Source of the DNA: Terrabacter terrigena | Lineage (GTDB): Bacteria > Actinomycetota > Actinomycetes > Actinomycetales > Dermatophilaceae | Reading direction: 5' to 3' | Length of the DNA: 64,000 nt | Assembly: GCF_042676085.1 (NCBI RefSeq) | Contig: NZ_JBHTKH010000009.1 | Location: 1-64,000, forward strand | Shown here: piece after piece, positions 15,903-22,965 of the stretch | Layout of the letters: each line of letters opens with the position of its first letter | Position numbering within the stretch: the first letter of the stretch is position 1 | Program-made: the position numbers and the translations under genes | The notes under the pieces: generated by a model | Seen by the model: the letters and a program-made list of their open reading frames with translations, nothing else | Database searches by the model: none | Told to the model about the DNA's origin: nothing

Positions 15903-15918
15903 CTTGTCGTTCGACAAG
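15903..15918. promoter_or_regulatory. palindromic operator in the HTH/lipoprotein intergenic region
   Basis: CTTGTCG-TT-CGACAAG is a perfect 16-bp palindrome. A related TGACAAG half-site lies just to the left (about 15880-15886). It sits between divergent genes and is a good candidate for the site bound by the HTH protein. Confidence 0.5.
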
Positions 15919-16027
15919 AGCAGACATGGAAAGGGCGCGCAACATCCGATGTATCAGGCCGGCCCGCGCGCACACTGTGAGGGGGTCAAGCAGAGGCACC
16001 AGCACCACCCACCACCAGGACACGCCC

Positions 16028-16483
16028 ATGAACAACCGAACCCCCGCTGCCGCCGCCCTCGCCGGAGCTCTCGCCCTCACCCTCGCGGGCTGCGGCTCGA
16101 GCGGCGACCAGCCCGCTGCGGCGCCGGCAACCACCATCACCGTCGCGGCCCCGGCCGTCACGACGACCGCGACCGCCACCGTCAAGGTGCCCGGACCGGC
16201 GGCCACCACCGTCCAGGTCACGCGCACCGTCACCGCACCCCCGCCGCCTCCTGTCGCCGCGATCGAGGAGGGCGTGTGGACCGTCGGCTCCGACATCAAG
16301 CCGGGCACCTACCGGACCATCGACGCCGTGACGGACGGCTGCTACTGGTCGATCACGAAGTCGGGCAGCAACGGCTCCGACATCATCAACAACGGCACCC
16401 CGACCGGCGGGCACCCGGTCGTCACGCTGCGCAAGGGTCAGGACTTCGAGACGCACGACTGCGGCTCTTGGGCGAAGCGCTGA
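16028..16483 (+). CDS. prophage lipoprotein
   Basis: 151 residues. A signal peptide ends in a lipobox, LALTLAGC, with the modified Cys at about residue 22. A Thr/Ala/Pro-rich linker of about 50 residues follows, then a compact domain starting GVWTVGSDIKPGTYRT with two Cys (GCYWSI and HDCGSW) that could pair outside the membrane. The same domain type occurs in many actinobacterial surface proteins. A lipoprotein made from a prophage outside the lytic operon is a classic profile for superinfection exclusion at the envelope. It is followed by a strong terminator. Confidence 0.85.
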   Translation: MNNRTPAAAALAGALALTLAGCGSSGDQPAAAPATTITVAAPAVTTTATATVKVPGPAATTVQVTRTVTAPPPPPVAAIEEGVWTVGSDIKPGTYRTIDAVTDGCYWSITKSGSNGSDIINNGTPTGGHPVVTLRKGQDFETHDCGSWAKR

Positions 16484-16494
16484 CACGCGAAGAG

Positions 16495-16530
16495 GAGGCC
16501 CCCGCCCACCCGAAGGTGGACGGGGGCCTC
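16495..16530. terminator. terminator between the lipoprotein and the late operon end
   Basis: A 16-bp inverted repeat with one mismatch and a 4-nt loop (16495-16510 with 16515-16530) between the rightward lipoprotein and the last leftward late gene. It can act on both strands. Confidence 0.85.
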
Positions 16531-16622
16531 CGCGCTGGCCGTCGTTGTGGAGTGGGGCTCCGGGCCAGCTGTTGCGATGTGGTCGCGCCGGGCAGGCTAC
16601 ACGCCGGCGCCGACAGAGCTCG

Positions 16623-16892
16623 TCAGCGGTCGTTGACGAGGATGACAAGGGTGCGCTCGTCCTCGCGTCCCTGGTTCGTGATGATGTGGTTCGTCACGTC
16701 ATACCGCGTGCCGGCCGTGCCGCCCGACAGCCACACGGTCGCCTTGCCGCCCACGACGGACTCCGCCGGCGAGCTCGCCTTCGTGAGCCCAGCCGGCACC
16801 GTCCACGTGGACGTCGTGATCGTCTCGGACGGCTGCAGCCAGGCGGTCCAGTCGACCGCGTAGTCGAGCTTCGCCTGCGGGTCCTTCTCCAT
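16623..16892 (-). CDS. phage fibre-tail adaptor-like protein
   Basis: 89 residues. DPQAKLDYAVDWTAWL, then ETITTSTWTVPAG and a beta-rich C-terminus ending RTLVILVND, fit the small adaptor proteins found beside fibres in actinobacterial phages. It is probably a beta-sandwich structural protein. Last gene of the leftward late operon. Confidence 0.6.
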   Translation of the reverse strand: MEKDPQAKLDYAVDWTAWLQPSETITTSTWTVPAGLTKASSPAESVVGGKATVWLSGGTAGTRYDVTNHIITNQGREDERTLVILVNDR

Positions 16893-16901
16893 GAGCTGCT
16901 C

Positions 16902-18131
16902 CTAGACGGTGAGGGCGATGCGGATGTCGGCCGGCACGCGCAGCGTCCGCGTCTCGCCGGCGACGACGAGGGTCCGCGACGCGGAGTCCGGGCGCACCAG
17001 CGGCGTCGTCTCGCGGGTGGCGATGACGGTGCGCACCTCGACCCGGACGACGAGGGTGCGCGCCAGCGGCGTGGGTGCCGGCGGAGTGAACGTGGGCGTC
17101 ACCGTGGCCGCGACGTCGAGCTGCGCGGCCGCGAGGAGAAGGACGACGCCGGGGACGAGGCTGGTGCCGGTCGGCGCGATCGCCGCGACGGCGACGAGTG
17201 CGACCGTGCCGAGGGTTGTGCGGGTCGCGGTCGGGGCGATCGACGCAACGGCGACGAGGGAGATCGCGCCTGGCCTGGTGACGACGGCTGTGCCGGCGAG
17301 GGCCGCTGCGGCGGTGAGTGCGACCACGGCTGGCACGGTGTCGGTGGCGGCCGAGGCCAGGACGCCGGTGGCCACGAGCGCGGCCGCGGCGGTCTGGGTG
17401 CCGCCCGTCGCGGCGAACAGGACGCCTGCCGCGGTCAGGCCGGCTGCCCCTGCCCGGGTGATGGTGGCGGCGCCCGACAGGGCCGCTGTGGCGGTCAAGG
17501 TGACACTCGCGAGGACGGTGTCGGTGGCGGCCGCGCCGAGAACGCCCGCCGCGGTGAGGGCGACTGCGCCGAGCCGAGTGAGGGTCGCGGCTGCGCCGAG
17601 GGACCCGGTCGCGGTGAGGGATGCGGCGGCGACGTCGGTGACGGTGGCGATCGCGCCGAGGGTGCCTGTGGCCACCAGTGATGCCGCGCCCTGCGTGGCC
17701 GGCGGGGTCGCGACGAGGATGCCTGTGGCGGTGAGCGACGCGGCTGCTGGGACCGTGTCGGCGGCGGGGGCGCCGAGGCTTCCCGCGGCCACCAGGCCGG
17801 CACTCGCCGGCACGGTGTCGACGGCGGCGCCGCCGAGGCTGCCGGTCGCTGTGAGCGGCGCGGCGGCGGGGACTGTGTCGGTCGCGGCGGCACCCAGGGC
17901 GCCGGTGGCGACGAGGCCGGCCGCGCCCATGCGGGAGACAGTCGCGCTGCTCGAGAGGGTCCCGACGGCGGTGAGGCTCGAGGCGGCGTTGACGGTGTCG
18001 GTGGCGGCGGCACCGAGCGTGCCGGTCGCGACCAGGCCGGCCGCACCCGAGACGGTGGCCGGGCCCGAGGAGGCCGGAGCCGGACGGGTCCGGATCGGGC
18101 GGGACGGAAACCCACGCCCGAACCGAGGCAC
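16902..18131 (-). CDS. Ala/Thr/Val-rich repeat protein, candidate tail fibre or surface protein
   Basis: 409 residues. Residues about 25-330 are made of roughly 15 copies of a 19-20 residue unit of the form xLTATGxLGAAATDTVPAAA. The N-terminus is basic. The C-terminal 70 residues differ and are beta-like (ARTLVVRVEVRTVIATRE). There is no signal peptide. Position among late structural genes suggests a virion fibre or decoration protein whose length varies with repeat number. No catalytic motif is seen. Confidence 0.65.
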   Translation of the reverse strand: MPRFGRGFPSRPIRTRPAPASSGPATVSGAAGLVATGTLGAAATDTVNAASSLTAVGTLSSSATVSRMGAAGLVATGALGAAATDTVPAAAPLTATGSLGGAAVDTVPASAGLVAAGSLGAPAADTVPAAASLTATGILVATPPATQGAASLVATGTLGAIATVTDVAAASLTATGSLGAAATLTRLGAVALTAAGVLGAAATDTVLASVTLTATAALSGAATITRAGAAGLTAAGVLFAATGGTQTAAAALVATGVLASAATDTVPAVVALTAAAALAGTAVVTRPGAISLVAVASIAPTATRTTLGTVALVAVAAIAPTGTSLVPGVVLLLAAAQLDVAATVTPTFTPPAPTPLARTLVVRVEVRTVIATRETTPLVRPDSASRTLVVAGETRTLRVPADIRIALTV

Positions 18132-18137
18132 GCTAGG

Positions 18138-18593
18138 TCACTCCTCCCACTGCAGGTTCGCGGCGCAGTTCACGACCGCAGCCGACGTCACCCGCAGCCC
18201 GATCAGCGTCGAGCTCGGCAGGTACGCCTCACGCCCGAGCGGGATCTGCCAGAACTGGCCGGCCGTGTTCGGGACGTAGTACGTCTCGACGACGACCGGG
18301 GTGCCCGGCTCGACGGTGTCGTTCACCTTGCACGTGCACAGGGCGGCGCGCGCCTGGCCCTCGCCGTTGTACTTGAGCGGCGTGTACGCGGTGCCGGTGC
18401 CGGTGGTGGCGTACCGGACGAGCTCGACCTTGATGCCGGCGGCCGCCGCGGACGCGTCGAACGACACGGACGCGGCGACGATGCGGGCGGTGACGGTCGC
18501 GCCGGCGGCGACCTCGATGACGGTCTTCGCGGTGGCGGCGGCGAGCGCGACCGTGCCGTTGGTGGCGCCGTAGACCTCAGCCACGGCCGTCAC
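18138..18593 (-). CDS. late structural protein, 151 residues
   Basis: Not recognised by name. It is Ala/Val-rich and beta-like (TVALAAATAKTVIEVAAGAT, later VVETYYVPNTAGQFWQIPLG), with Cys pairs in LCTCK. It looks like a small virion protein. GTG 18593 overlaps the end of the upstream gene; GTG 18584 is an equal alternative. Confidence 0.6.
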   Translation of the reverse strand: MTAVAEVYGATNGTVALAAATAKTVIEVAAGATVTARIVAASVSFDASAAAAGIKVELVRYATTGTGTAYTPLKYNGEGQARAALCTCKVNDTVEPGTPVVVETYYVPNTAGQFWQIPLGREAYLPSSTLIGLRVTSAAVVNCAANLQWEE

Positions 18594-18777
18594 CCGTCAC
18601 CGGGTCGCCGCACTCGTGCAGCACGTCACCGTCACCGTTGGTGACTTTGACGCCGACGAGCTTGCCGCGGGACCACTGGCCGTGGACGAGGGCGCCGTCG
18701 GGGATCTTCGCGCCGTCGAGGGCGCACTCGTAGTCGCGGCCGTCGTCGGACAGCCGGGTCGGGGGAGTCTTGGGCAC
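18577..18777 (-). CDS. small late protein, 66 residues
   Basis: Not recognised. Hydrophilic, with two Cys (YECALDG and LHECGDP) and a beta-rich middle (ALVHGQWSRGKLVGVKV). GTG 18777 follows a GGAGCC site. The context implies a small virion or assembly protein. Confidence 0.5.
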   Translation of the reverse strand: MPKTPPTRLSDDGRDYECALDGAKIPDGALVHGQWSRGKLVGVKVTNGDGDVLHECGDPVTGDGRG

Positions 18778-18789
18778 GGGAGGGCTCCT

Positions 18790-19518
18790 TCAGTAGGTGG
18801 AGGCGCGGGTGACGGCGAAGGTGCGGACCTGGCCACGCTGAGGTGGGGCGCTCGAGGCGGCGCCCGCGCGGACCTCGAGCGCGACGAGGTCGTAGTCCTG
18901 GCCGGTCGGGGCGGTGAGGTTCATCGTTTGTGACCCGGCAGACGCGAGGGTGTTGGTGGTCCGCCACTGGTGGTTCGTGGTGGCGGACGCCTGCTCGGCG
19001 ATGATCGTCTGGCCGGTGCCGGCGGTGCCGGCCCCACGGTTGCGCTGGTCCGACGAGGCTGCGAAGACGTACGAGCCGACCAAGCAGGACGGAACCGTCA
19101 GTGACGGCGTCGAGTTGGCGGCGGCCAGGGCGGCTGTGTTGGCGAGCGAGCTCGTGTCCGCGCCGGTCAGCACCATCACCTTCATCAGCCGCACGTCACC
19201 GGACACGCCGTTGACGGTGACGGTGATGGCCGTGCCGTTCCCGACGCCGGTCCAGATCTCGGCGCCGCCGTCGACCGTGGACGCGCCACCGTCAGATGCC
19301 GCGTTCCGGTTCTTGCGGACCCGCCGCGTCCAGGTGATCGCGGTGCCCGTGTTCGTGATGGAGGTGATGGACTCGTCGGTGCCGCCGAGGGTGTCACCGG
19401 CGGAGTAGAGGACGACGAGGAGCGACCCGCTCGGCGGCGTGAACGACGCCGTCGTCGGCTGGCCGGCGGCGGCGATCGTCACGGCCGCCGGGGCCGACGC
19501 GTCGAGGGCGAGCGCCAC
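18790..19518 (-). CDS. late structural (minor tail) protein, 242 residues
   Basis: Thr/Ala/Ser-rich beta protein starting MALALDASAPAAVTIAAAG, with SFTPPSGSLLVVLYSAGDT early on. This is a concanavalin-like jelly-roll pattern seen in minor tail or fibre-associated proteins of actinophages. It lies 6 bases from the preceding gene. The precise role is not known. Confidence 0.65.
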   Translation of the reverse strand: MALALDASAPAAVTIAAAGQPTTASFTPPSGSLLVVLYSAGDTLGGTDESITSITNTGTAITWTRRVRKNRNAASDGGASTVDGGAEIWTGVGNGTAITVTVNGVSGDVRLMKVMVLTGADTSSLANTAALAAANSTPSLTVPSCLVGSYVFAASSDQRNRGAGTAGTGQTIIAEQASATTNHQWRTTNTLASAGSQTMNLTAPTGQDYDLVALEVRAGAASSAPPQRGQVRTFAVTRASTY

Positions 19519-19524
19519 GAGCTG

Positions 19525-19848
19525 CTACTTCCCGCCGCCCGGCTCGGCGGTGATCTGCACGGACACGAGGTCCTCTGCGGTGGTGAACCCGGTCGCCTGC
19601 TTGATCTGCCTGGCGGTGACGACGGTGTCACCGTCGGGCACGCCGGCGAGCCGCTTCGCCTTCTGCGGGTCCGACGGGTTGTCCCACACGATCACGCTGT
19701 AGACGCAGCCGGGGTCACGGTGGATGACGCCGCCGTCCTGGATGAGCCGGGTGACCTCGTCGAACGGGATCGTGATGGTGAGGTGGTTGTCCTGGTAGTC
19801 GCCGCCCGTGTCGTAGAAGAACGGGGACGTGATCGGAGGCAGCGGCAT
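19525..19848 (-). CDS. late protein, 107 residues
   Basis: Starts MPLPPITSPFFYDTGGDYQD, with the ATG sharing bases with the preceding TGA (TGATG). It is mixed alpha/beta (VYSVIVWDNPSDPQKAKRLA, then TARQIKQATGFTTAEDLV). Not recognised. The tight coupling implies a virion-associated role with the next gene. Confidence 0.6.
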   Translation of the reverse strand: MPLPPITSPFFYDTGGDYQDNHLTITIPFDEVTRLIQDGGVIHRDPGCVYSVIVWDNPSDPQKAKRLAGVPDGDTVVTARQIKQATGFTTAEDLVSVQITAEPGGGK

Positions 19849-20252
19849 CAGAGGTCCGTCACCGTGAGCGAGCCGGACGGGATGGTGAACGTGTCGCCGG
19901 CGTTCGTGGTCTTCGACGCCGACAGCGCGCCCTGCCACTTCCGCTTCGGGGTCGCCGCGGAGTCCCACAACTCGACGCCGACGATGGTGGTCGCCGGCAT
20001 GTTCGTCGTCGTGACGGCGGCGTTGCTGGCGGCCTGCCCGGTCGTCGTCGACGCGGACGCGAACGTGACCGACGGGGCGCCCGTGCCGGACGTGTACCCG
20101 CCGGAGGTGGCGAGCTCGGTGCCGTTCGCGGTCGCGGTGCCGTTCGCGGTCATATAGCGGACGCGGATCGGGGTCGTGGTGGCGACGAACGCGGCGGTCC
20201 CGAGGGACGCGTCGACGATGTTGGCCGCGTGGGCGGCGTCGAGGGCGGTCAT
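19848..20252 (-). CDS. late structural protein, 134 residues
   Basis: Starts MTALDAAHAANIVDASLGTA, a pattern seen in small virion proteins of actinophages. It is Thr/Ala-rich with beta strands (TPIRVRYMTANGTATANG, TTIVGVELWDSA). No enzyme motif. The stop overlaps the next start. Confidence 0.6.
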   Translation of the reverse strand: MTALDAAHAANIVDASLGTAAFVATTTPIRVRYMTANGTATANGTELATSGGYTSGTGAPSVTFASASTTTGQAASNAAVTTTNMPATTIVGVELWDSAATPKRKWQGALSASKTTNAGDTFTIPSGSLTVTDL

Positions 20253-20255
20253 GGC

Positions 20256-20477
20256 TCAGGCCTCCTGGCTGTCGAGCTTGGCGATGTGGGCGCGGAGCTT
20301 CGCGCCGCGGGTGCCGCCCTCCGCGGCGGTGATGATCGCCGCGACGCGGTCGTCCTGCATCAGGTCCGAGCGCAGGTCGTACGAGAGGCAGTCGTGGTGG
20401 AAGGTGCCGCCGTTGAAGACGTGCACCTTCGGGTGGTCGTCGATCTGGCCGCACTGGTCGCAGCGGGTCGCGTTCAT
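20256..20477 (-). CDS. small CxxC protein, 73 residues
   Basis: The N-terminal RCDQCGQIDDHPKVHVFNGG and FHHDCLSYDL supply three Cys and several His that could bind zinc. The C-terminal half is helical. Function unknown. It overlaps the preceding gene by 4 bases. Confidence 0.55.
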   Translation of the reverse strand: MNATRCDQCGQIDDHPKVHVFNGGTFHHDCLSYDLRSDLMQDDRVAAIITAAEGGTRGAKLRAHIAKLDSQEA

Positions 20478-20659
20478 GGCTTCTTCTTCCGTGGTGGGAG
20501 ACGGTGGAGGAAATCGAGGGAGCGCATGATGACGCCGCCCCAGTAGCCGCCGAACCGGGACAGCAGGAGCCGGGTCCGGCGGCGCAAGGGGATCCGCTGC
20601 GCGACTGCCTCGAGGATGATCTTCTCGATGGCGGTCGCGATCGGACCCTTGGCTCTCAT
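20474..20659 (-). CDS. small basic protein, 61 residues
   Basis: A highly basic, amphipathic sequence (ATAIEKIILEAVAQRIPLRR, ending PPRKKKP). It could bind nucleic acid or membrane. It overlaps the next gene by 4 bases. Not recognised. Confidence 0.5.
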   Translation of the reverse strand: MRAKGPIATAIEKIILEAVAQRIPLRRRTRLLLSRFGGYWGGVIMRSLDFLHRLPPRKKKP

Positions 20660-20663
20660 GGGT

Positions 20664-20996
20664 TCAGCCGCCCCAGCCCCACACCTTGCGGCGCGGCTTC
20701 GGGGAACCCATGTGCACGGACGGGCCGCTCGAGCGGCCGGTCGGCCCGTCAGGGTAGTTGACGTCGTCGCCGCGCCGGGGGGTGCTGGGTGGGACCGGCG
20801 TGTTCTGCTGGGCCTGGTAGCCGATGTACGCGCCGGCCGCCGGGTAGGCAGCGAGTAGCGCGACGAGGACGGCCGGCTGGGTCATGCCGGGCACGGCGCC
20901 GACGACGACCTGCCAGACGACGAGGATGCCGCCGAGCACCCAGAAGGCGGTGTAGAGCGCCTTGCGGATCTTCGGGTAGTCGCTCAGTGGGTTCAC
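20664..20996 (-). CDS. two-helix membrane protein, holin candidate
   Basis: 110 residues. Two hydrophobic segments at about residues 12-35 (YTAFWVLGGILVVWQVVVGA) and 40-60 (AVLVALLAAYPAAGAYIGY) are joined by a short turn. A long hydrophilic, basic C-terminus follows. This matches small class II holins that open the membrane for endolysin. It lies just downstream of the lysis genes. Other membrane proteins at 23743-24649 are competing holin candidates. Confidence 0.55.
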   Translation of the reverse strand: MNPLSDYPKIRKALYTAFWVLGGILVVWQVVVGAVPGMTQPAVLVALLAAYPAAGAYIGYQAQQNTPVPPSTPRRGDDVNYPDGPTGRSSGPSVHMGSPKPRRKVWGWGG

Positions 20997-21115
20997 GGTT
21001 CTGTCTCCTTCGGGGGGTGGGCGCGGTGGTAGCCGCAGTCCGGGTCGATGACGAGGACTCGATGGGTGCCGTAGTCACGCCACTGCCAGATGCAGGGGCA
21101 GCGGGTTGCGGGCAT
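20993..21115 (-). CDS. small Cys protein, 40 residues
   Basis: A short frame (MPATRCPCIWQWRDYGTHRV) with a CPC motif and a third Cys in DPDCGYH. It is coupled by a GTGA overlap to the next gene and by TGATG to the previous one, which supports it being real. Function unknown. Confidence 0.5.
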   Translation of the reverse strand: MPATRCPCIWQWRDYGTHRVLVIDPDCGYHRAHPPKETEP

Positions 21116-21798
21116 CAGACGTTGAGCACGACGGCGTCGCCGCCGTCGGCGAGGAGGGCGGCGAGGTCGCTGTAGGTGAGCCGGTAGTGGCCGCGCAGCC
21201 CCCAGCTCGAGCCCCAGCTGTTCCGGACCAGCACCGAGTGGTCCGCGTCGTCGCCGCGGATGAGGGTCTCGTGGCCGCCGACGACGTTCCCGTCGGGGTG
21301 CACGAAGCCGTCCTTGTCGGGGCGGAACATCGACTGGTGCCACGAGATGCCGAGCATCACCGGCTTCAGCTGCAGCGCGCCGAGCAGCTGCTCGAGCCCG
21401 AACGCGTGCGACCAGGACGTGATGCGGCCCTGGTTGCGGAGGTACTTCGCGGCGCTGTTCGCGTCGGTGCCGGTGTCGTCAGGCGGATAGGTGCCCGAGA
21501 ACGGGTCGCTGGCCGTGGTCGGGCCATACCAGTCGACGGCGTCCTGCTCGCGCATGAGCCGCTGGCCCTTGCGGTGGCTTCCGGCGGTGTTGAGCGCGTG
21601 CGCCGCAGCGTTGAGCACGCACGAGCCCAGCGCGTCCTCGCCACCAGGAGCGCGGATGCCCTGCGCGTGCAGGTTGCCTTGGTCGAGGACGGGTCCGTAG
21701 GTGCGGTGCGTGACCGGCCGGTGCGTGCCGGCGTACGAGGCCGGGTAGTCGAGGCTTCGGGGGTCGTGGTTGACCTTCCGGCCGAGGGCGTGCGTCAC
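21115..21798 (-). CDS. papain-like (C1-type) cysteine peptidase
   Basis: 227 residues with the C1 catalytic order. The Cys lies in LGSCVLNAAAHAL (about residue 59) after an upstream Gln-Gly (LDQGN). The His is in VVGGHETLI and the Asn in RNSWGSSWGLRGHY, the classical NSWG signature. There is no signal peptide or pro-domain, so the protein starts near the mature enzyme. It sits in the lysis region, so it may cut cell-wall or host surface peptides, or process a phage protein. C1 peptidases are uncommon in phage lysis cassettes. Confidence 0.75.
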   Translation of the reverse strand: MTHALGRKVNHDPRSLDYPASYAGTHRPVTHRTYGPVLDQGNLHAQGIRAPGGEDALGSCVLNAAAHALNTAGSHRKGQRLMREQDAVDWYGPTTASDPFSGTYPPDDTGTDANSAAKYLRNQGRITSWSHAFGLEQLLGALQLKPVMLGISWHQSMFRPDKDGFVHPDGNVVGGHETLIRGDDADHSVLVRNSWGSSWGLRGHYRLTYSDLAALLADGGDAVVLNV

Positions 21799-21950
21799 GG
21801 TGCGCCTCCTGGTGCTCGCGTGTAGTGGATGGCGACCTCGGCGGCCGCGGCGCCGCAGAGCAGCACCCAGCCGGCGAACGCGCAGGCGGCGACCTTGCCG
21901 GCGCGGGCGAGGCGCCGCTCAAGCTCGGGGCGCTGGTCGACGGCCTTCAT
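21795..21950 (-). CDS. single-helix membrane protein, 51 residues
   Basis: One hydrophobic helix (KVAACAFAGWVLLCGAAAAE) after a charged 20-residue N-terminus. It overlaps both neighbours by 4 bases. It could be a holin accessory or spanin-like factor. Not recognised. Confidence 0.5.
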   Translation of the reverse strand: MKAVDQRPELERRLARAGKVAACAFAGWVLLCGAAAAEVAIHYTRAPGGAP

Positions 21951-22339
21951 GAGCCGATCCCGCCCGGGTAACCGTTCGCGGTGACGAACGCCTGGATCTC
22001 GTCGTTGAGAACGGCGGCGTCGGCGGCGGTGATGACGCCGATGATCCGGCCGAGCGTGTAGATGTCCACGTCCGACTTCGGGGTGCGGAACGTCTCGAGC
22101 ATCAGCGGCCAGTCGCTGCCGTCGCCGTGCCGGGCGAGCCACTCCTGCACGAACCGCTGGCACTCGACGGCGCCCTCCTGCGGCGGCGAGATCTCGGGAG
22201 CGAAGACGCCTTTGAGCCGGATCCGCCACGTCTCCTGCTGCTTGTTCTCGCCGCCTCGGTCGACGATCGCGTAGACGGTGTCGCCGTCGTGCGCGAAGAG
22301 CGGCCGGATCCGCCACAGCGCCGGCGTCGGGTACCTCAT
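21947..22339 (-). CDS. SNase-fold (thermonuclease-like) protein
   Basis: 130 residues. HDGDTVYAIVDRG followed by TWRIRLKGVFAPEISPP reproduces the staphylococcal-nuclease core, with the Asp of DGDT, the Arg of RIRLxG and the acidic residue of APE. The later conserved basic segment is weaker. It may be a small nuclease or a fold relative. It overlaps the muramidase frame by 4 bases. Placing a nuclease inside the lysis cassette is unusual. Confidence 0.55.
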   Translation of the reverse strand: MRYPTPALWRIRPLFAHDGDTVYAIVDRGGENKQQETWRIRLKGVFAPEISPPQEGAVECQRFVQEWLARHGDGSDWPLMLETFRTPKSDVDIYTLGRIIGVITAADAAVLNDEIQAFVTANGYPGGIGS

Positions 22340-22959
22340 GACGCGCCCCTGAGCCGTGCCAGGTCACCGGTCCAGTCCCGGTCGACCTGCGCTCCCGTCG
22401 AGTCGGGCGTGTAGGCGTACTGGTGGACGAGGACGGGCCAGCTCTTGCCGCTGCCGGGCTTCGGGTCGACGCTGCTGTGCTTCCCGACCGGCGCGATCTC
22501 GGCGAGCCACAGTGGGTACTCGACGAGCCCCTCCCACTGCTCGACGGTGCACGCCGTCCTCAGCTTCGGCAGCCACGCCCAGTTGGTGTAGACGGCCGGG
22601 GTGCGGCCGGTGCGGGCCTTCACCTGGTCGAGCCAGGAGAGGACGAAGTCGGGGGTGACGGCGGCCTCGACGTCGAGCGCCATGAACGGCACGTCCGGGC
22701 CGACGGTGGTGAGGAAGTGGTCGGCCTCGTCGAGGGCGAGGTGCCCGGGCTCGCAGTAGTGGTAGGCGCCGACGAACTTGTCGCCGGCGGCGTCGCGCCT
22801 GGTCGGCCACCCGGACGACACGTACGCGAGGCCCTGGGTGGCCTTGACGATGACGAACGCGTTGGTCGGGTCGGTGGTGAGGGCCTGCACCTGCGCGACG
22901 CTCTGGTAGCCGGACACGTCGACCCCGTATGCCGCGACGGGGGCTACGGGGTCGGGGCT
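22336..22959 (-). CDS. GH25-type muramidase domain, reached by -1 frameshift from the peptidase gene
   Basis: 207 residues of the GH25 lysozyme type, which cleaves the glycan strands of peptidoglycan. Landmarks are YGVDVSGYQ, NAFVIVKATQG, VGAYHYCEPG, FMALDVEAAV with the catalytic acidic pair, AVYTNWAW and LVHQYAY near the end. Upstream of YGVDVSGYQ this frame has no ATG, GTG or TTG through the region checked (to about 23030), so it cannot start by itself with its N-terminus intact. The frame connects to the preceding peptidase ORF through a CCCAAAA heptamer. The first shifted codon is AGC at 22959. Alternative: initiation at the internal GTG of VDVSGY, which would truncate the fold. Confidence 0.8.
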   Translation of the reverse strand, partial: SPDPVAPVAAYGVDVSGYQSVAQVQALTTDPTNAFVIVKATQGLAYVSSGWPTRRDAAGDKFVGAYHYCEPGHLALDEADHFLTTVGPDVPFMALDVEAAVTPDFVLSWLDQVKARTGRTPAVYTNWAWLPKLRTACTVEQWEGLVEYPLWLAEIAPVGKHSSVDPKPGSGKSWPVLVHQYAYTPDSTGAQVDRDWTGDLARLRGAS

Positions 22960-22965
22960 TTTGGG
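22920..22965 (-). promoter_or_regulatory. -1 programmed frameshift signal (slippery heptamer plus hairpin)
   Basis: Read on the minus strand, the heptamer C-CCA-AAA (22965-22959) is in the X-XXY-YYZ register of the upstream ORF. After a 4-nt spacer, CGACCCCGTA (22954-22945) pairs perfectly with TACGGGGTCG (22929-22920) around a 15-nt loop. The ORF's own TAG stop (22946-22944) lies inside this hairpin. Slippage by -1 moves ribosomes exactly into the GH25 frame. Confidence 0.75.

Noticed and set aside
16902..18131. Regular repeats that could suggest a CRISPR array
   Set aside because: The repeat period of about 57-60 bases is in frame and encodes a 19-20 residue protein unit; units diverge at synonymous sites and there are no unique spacers.
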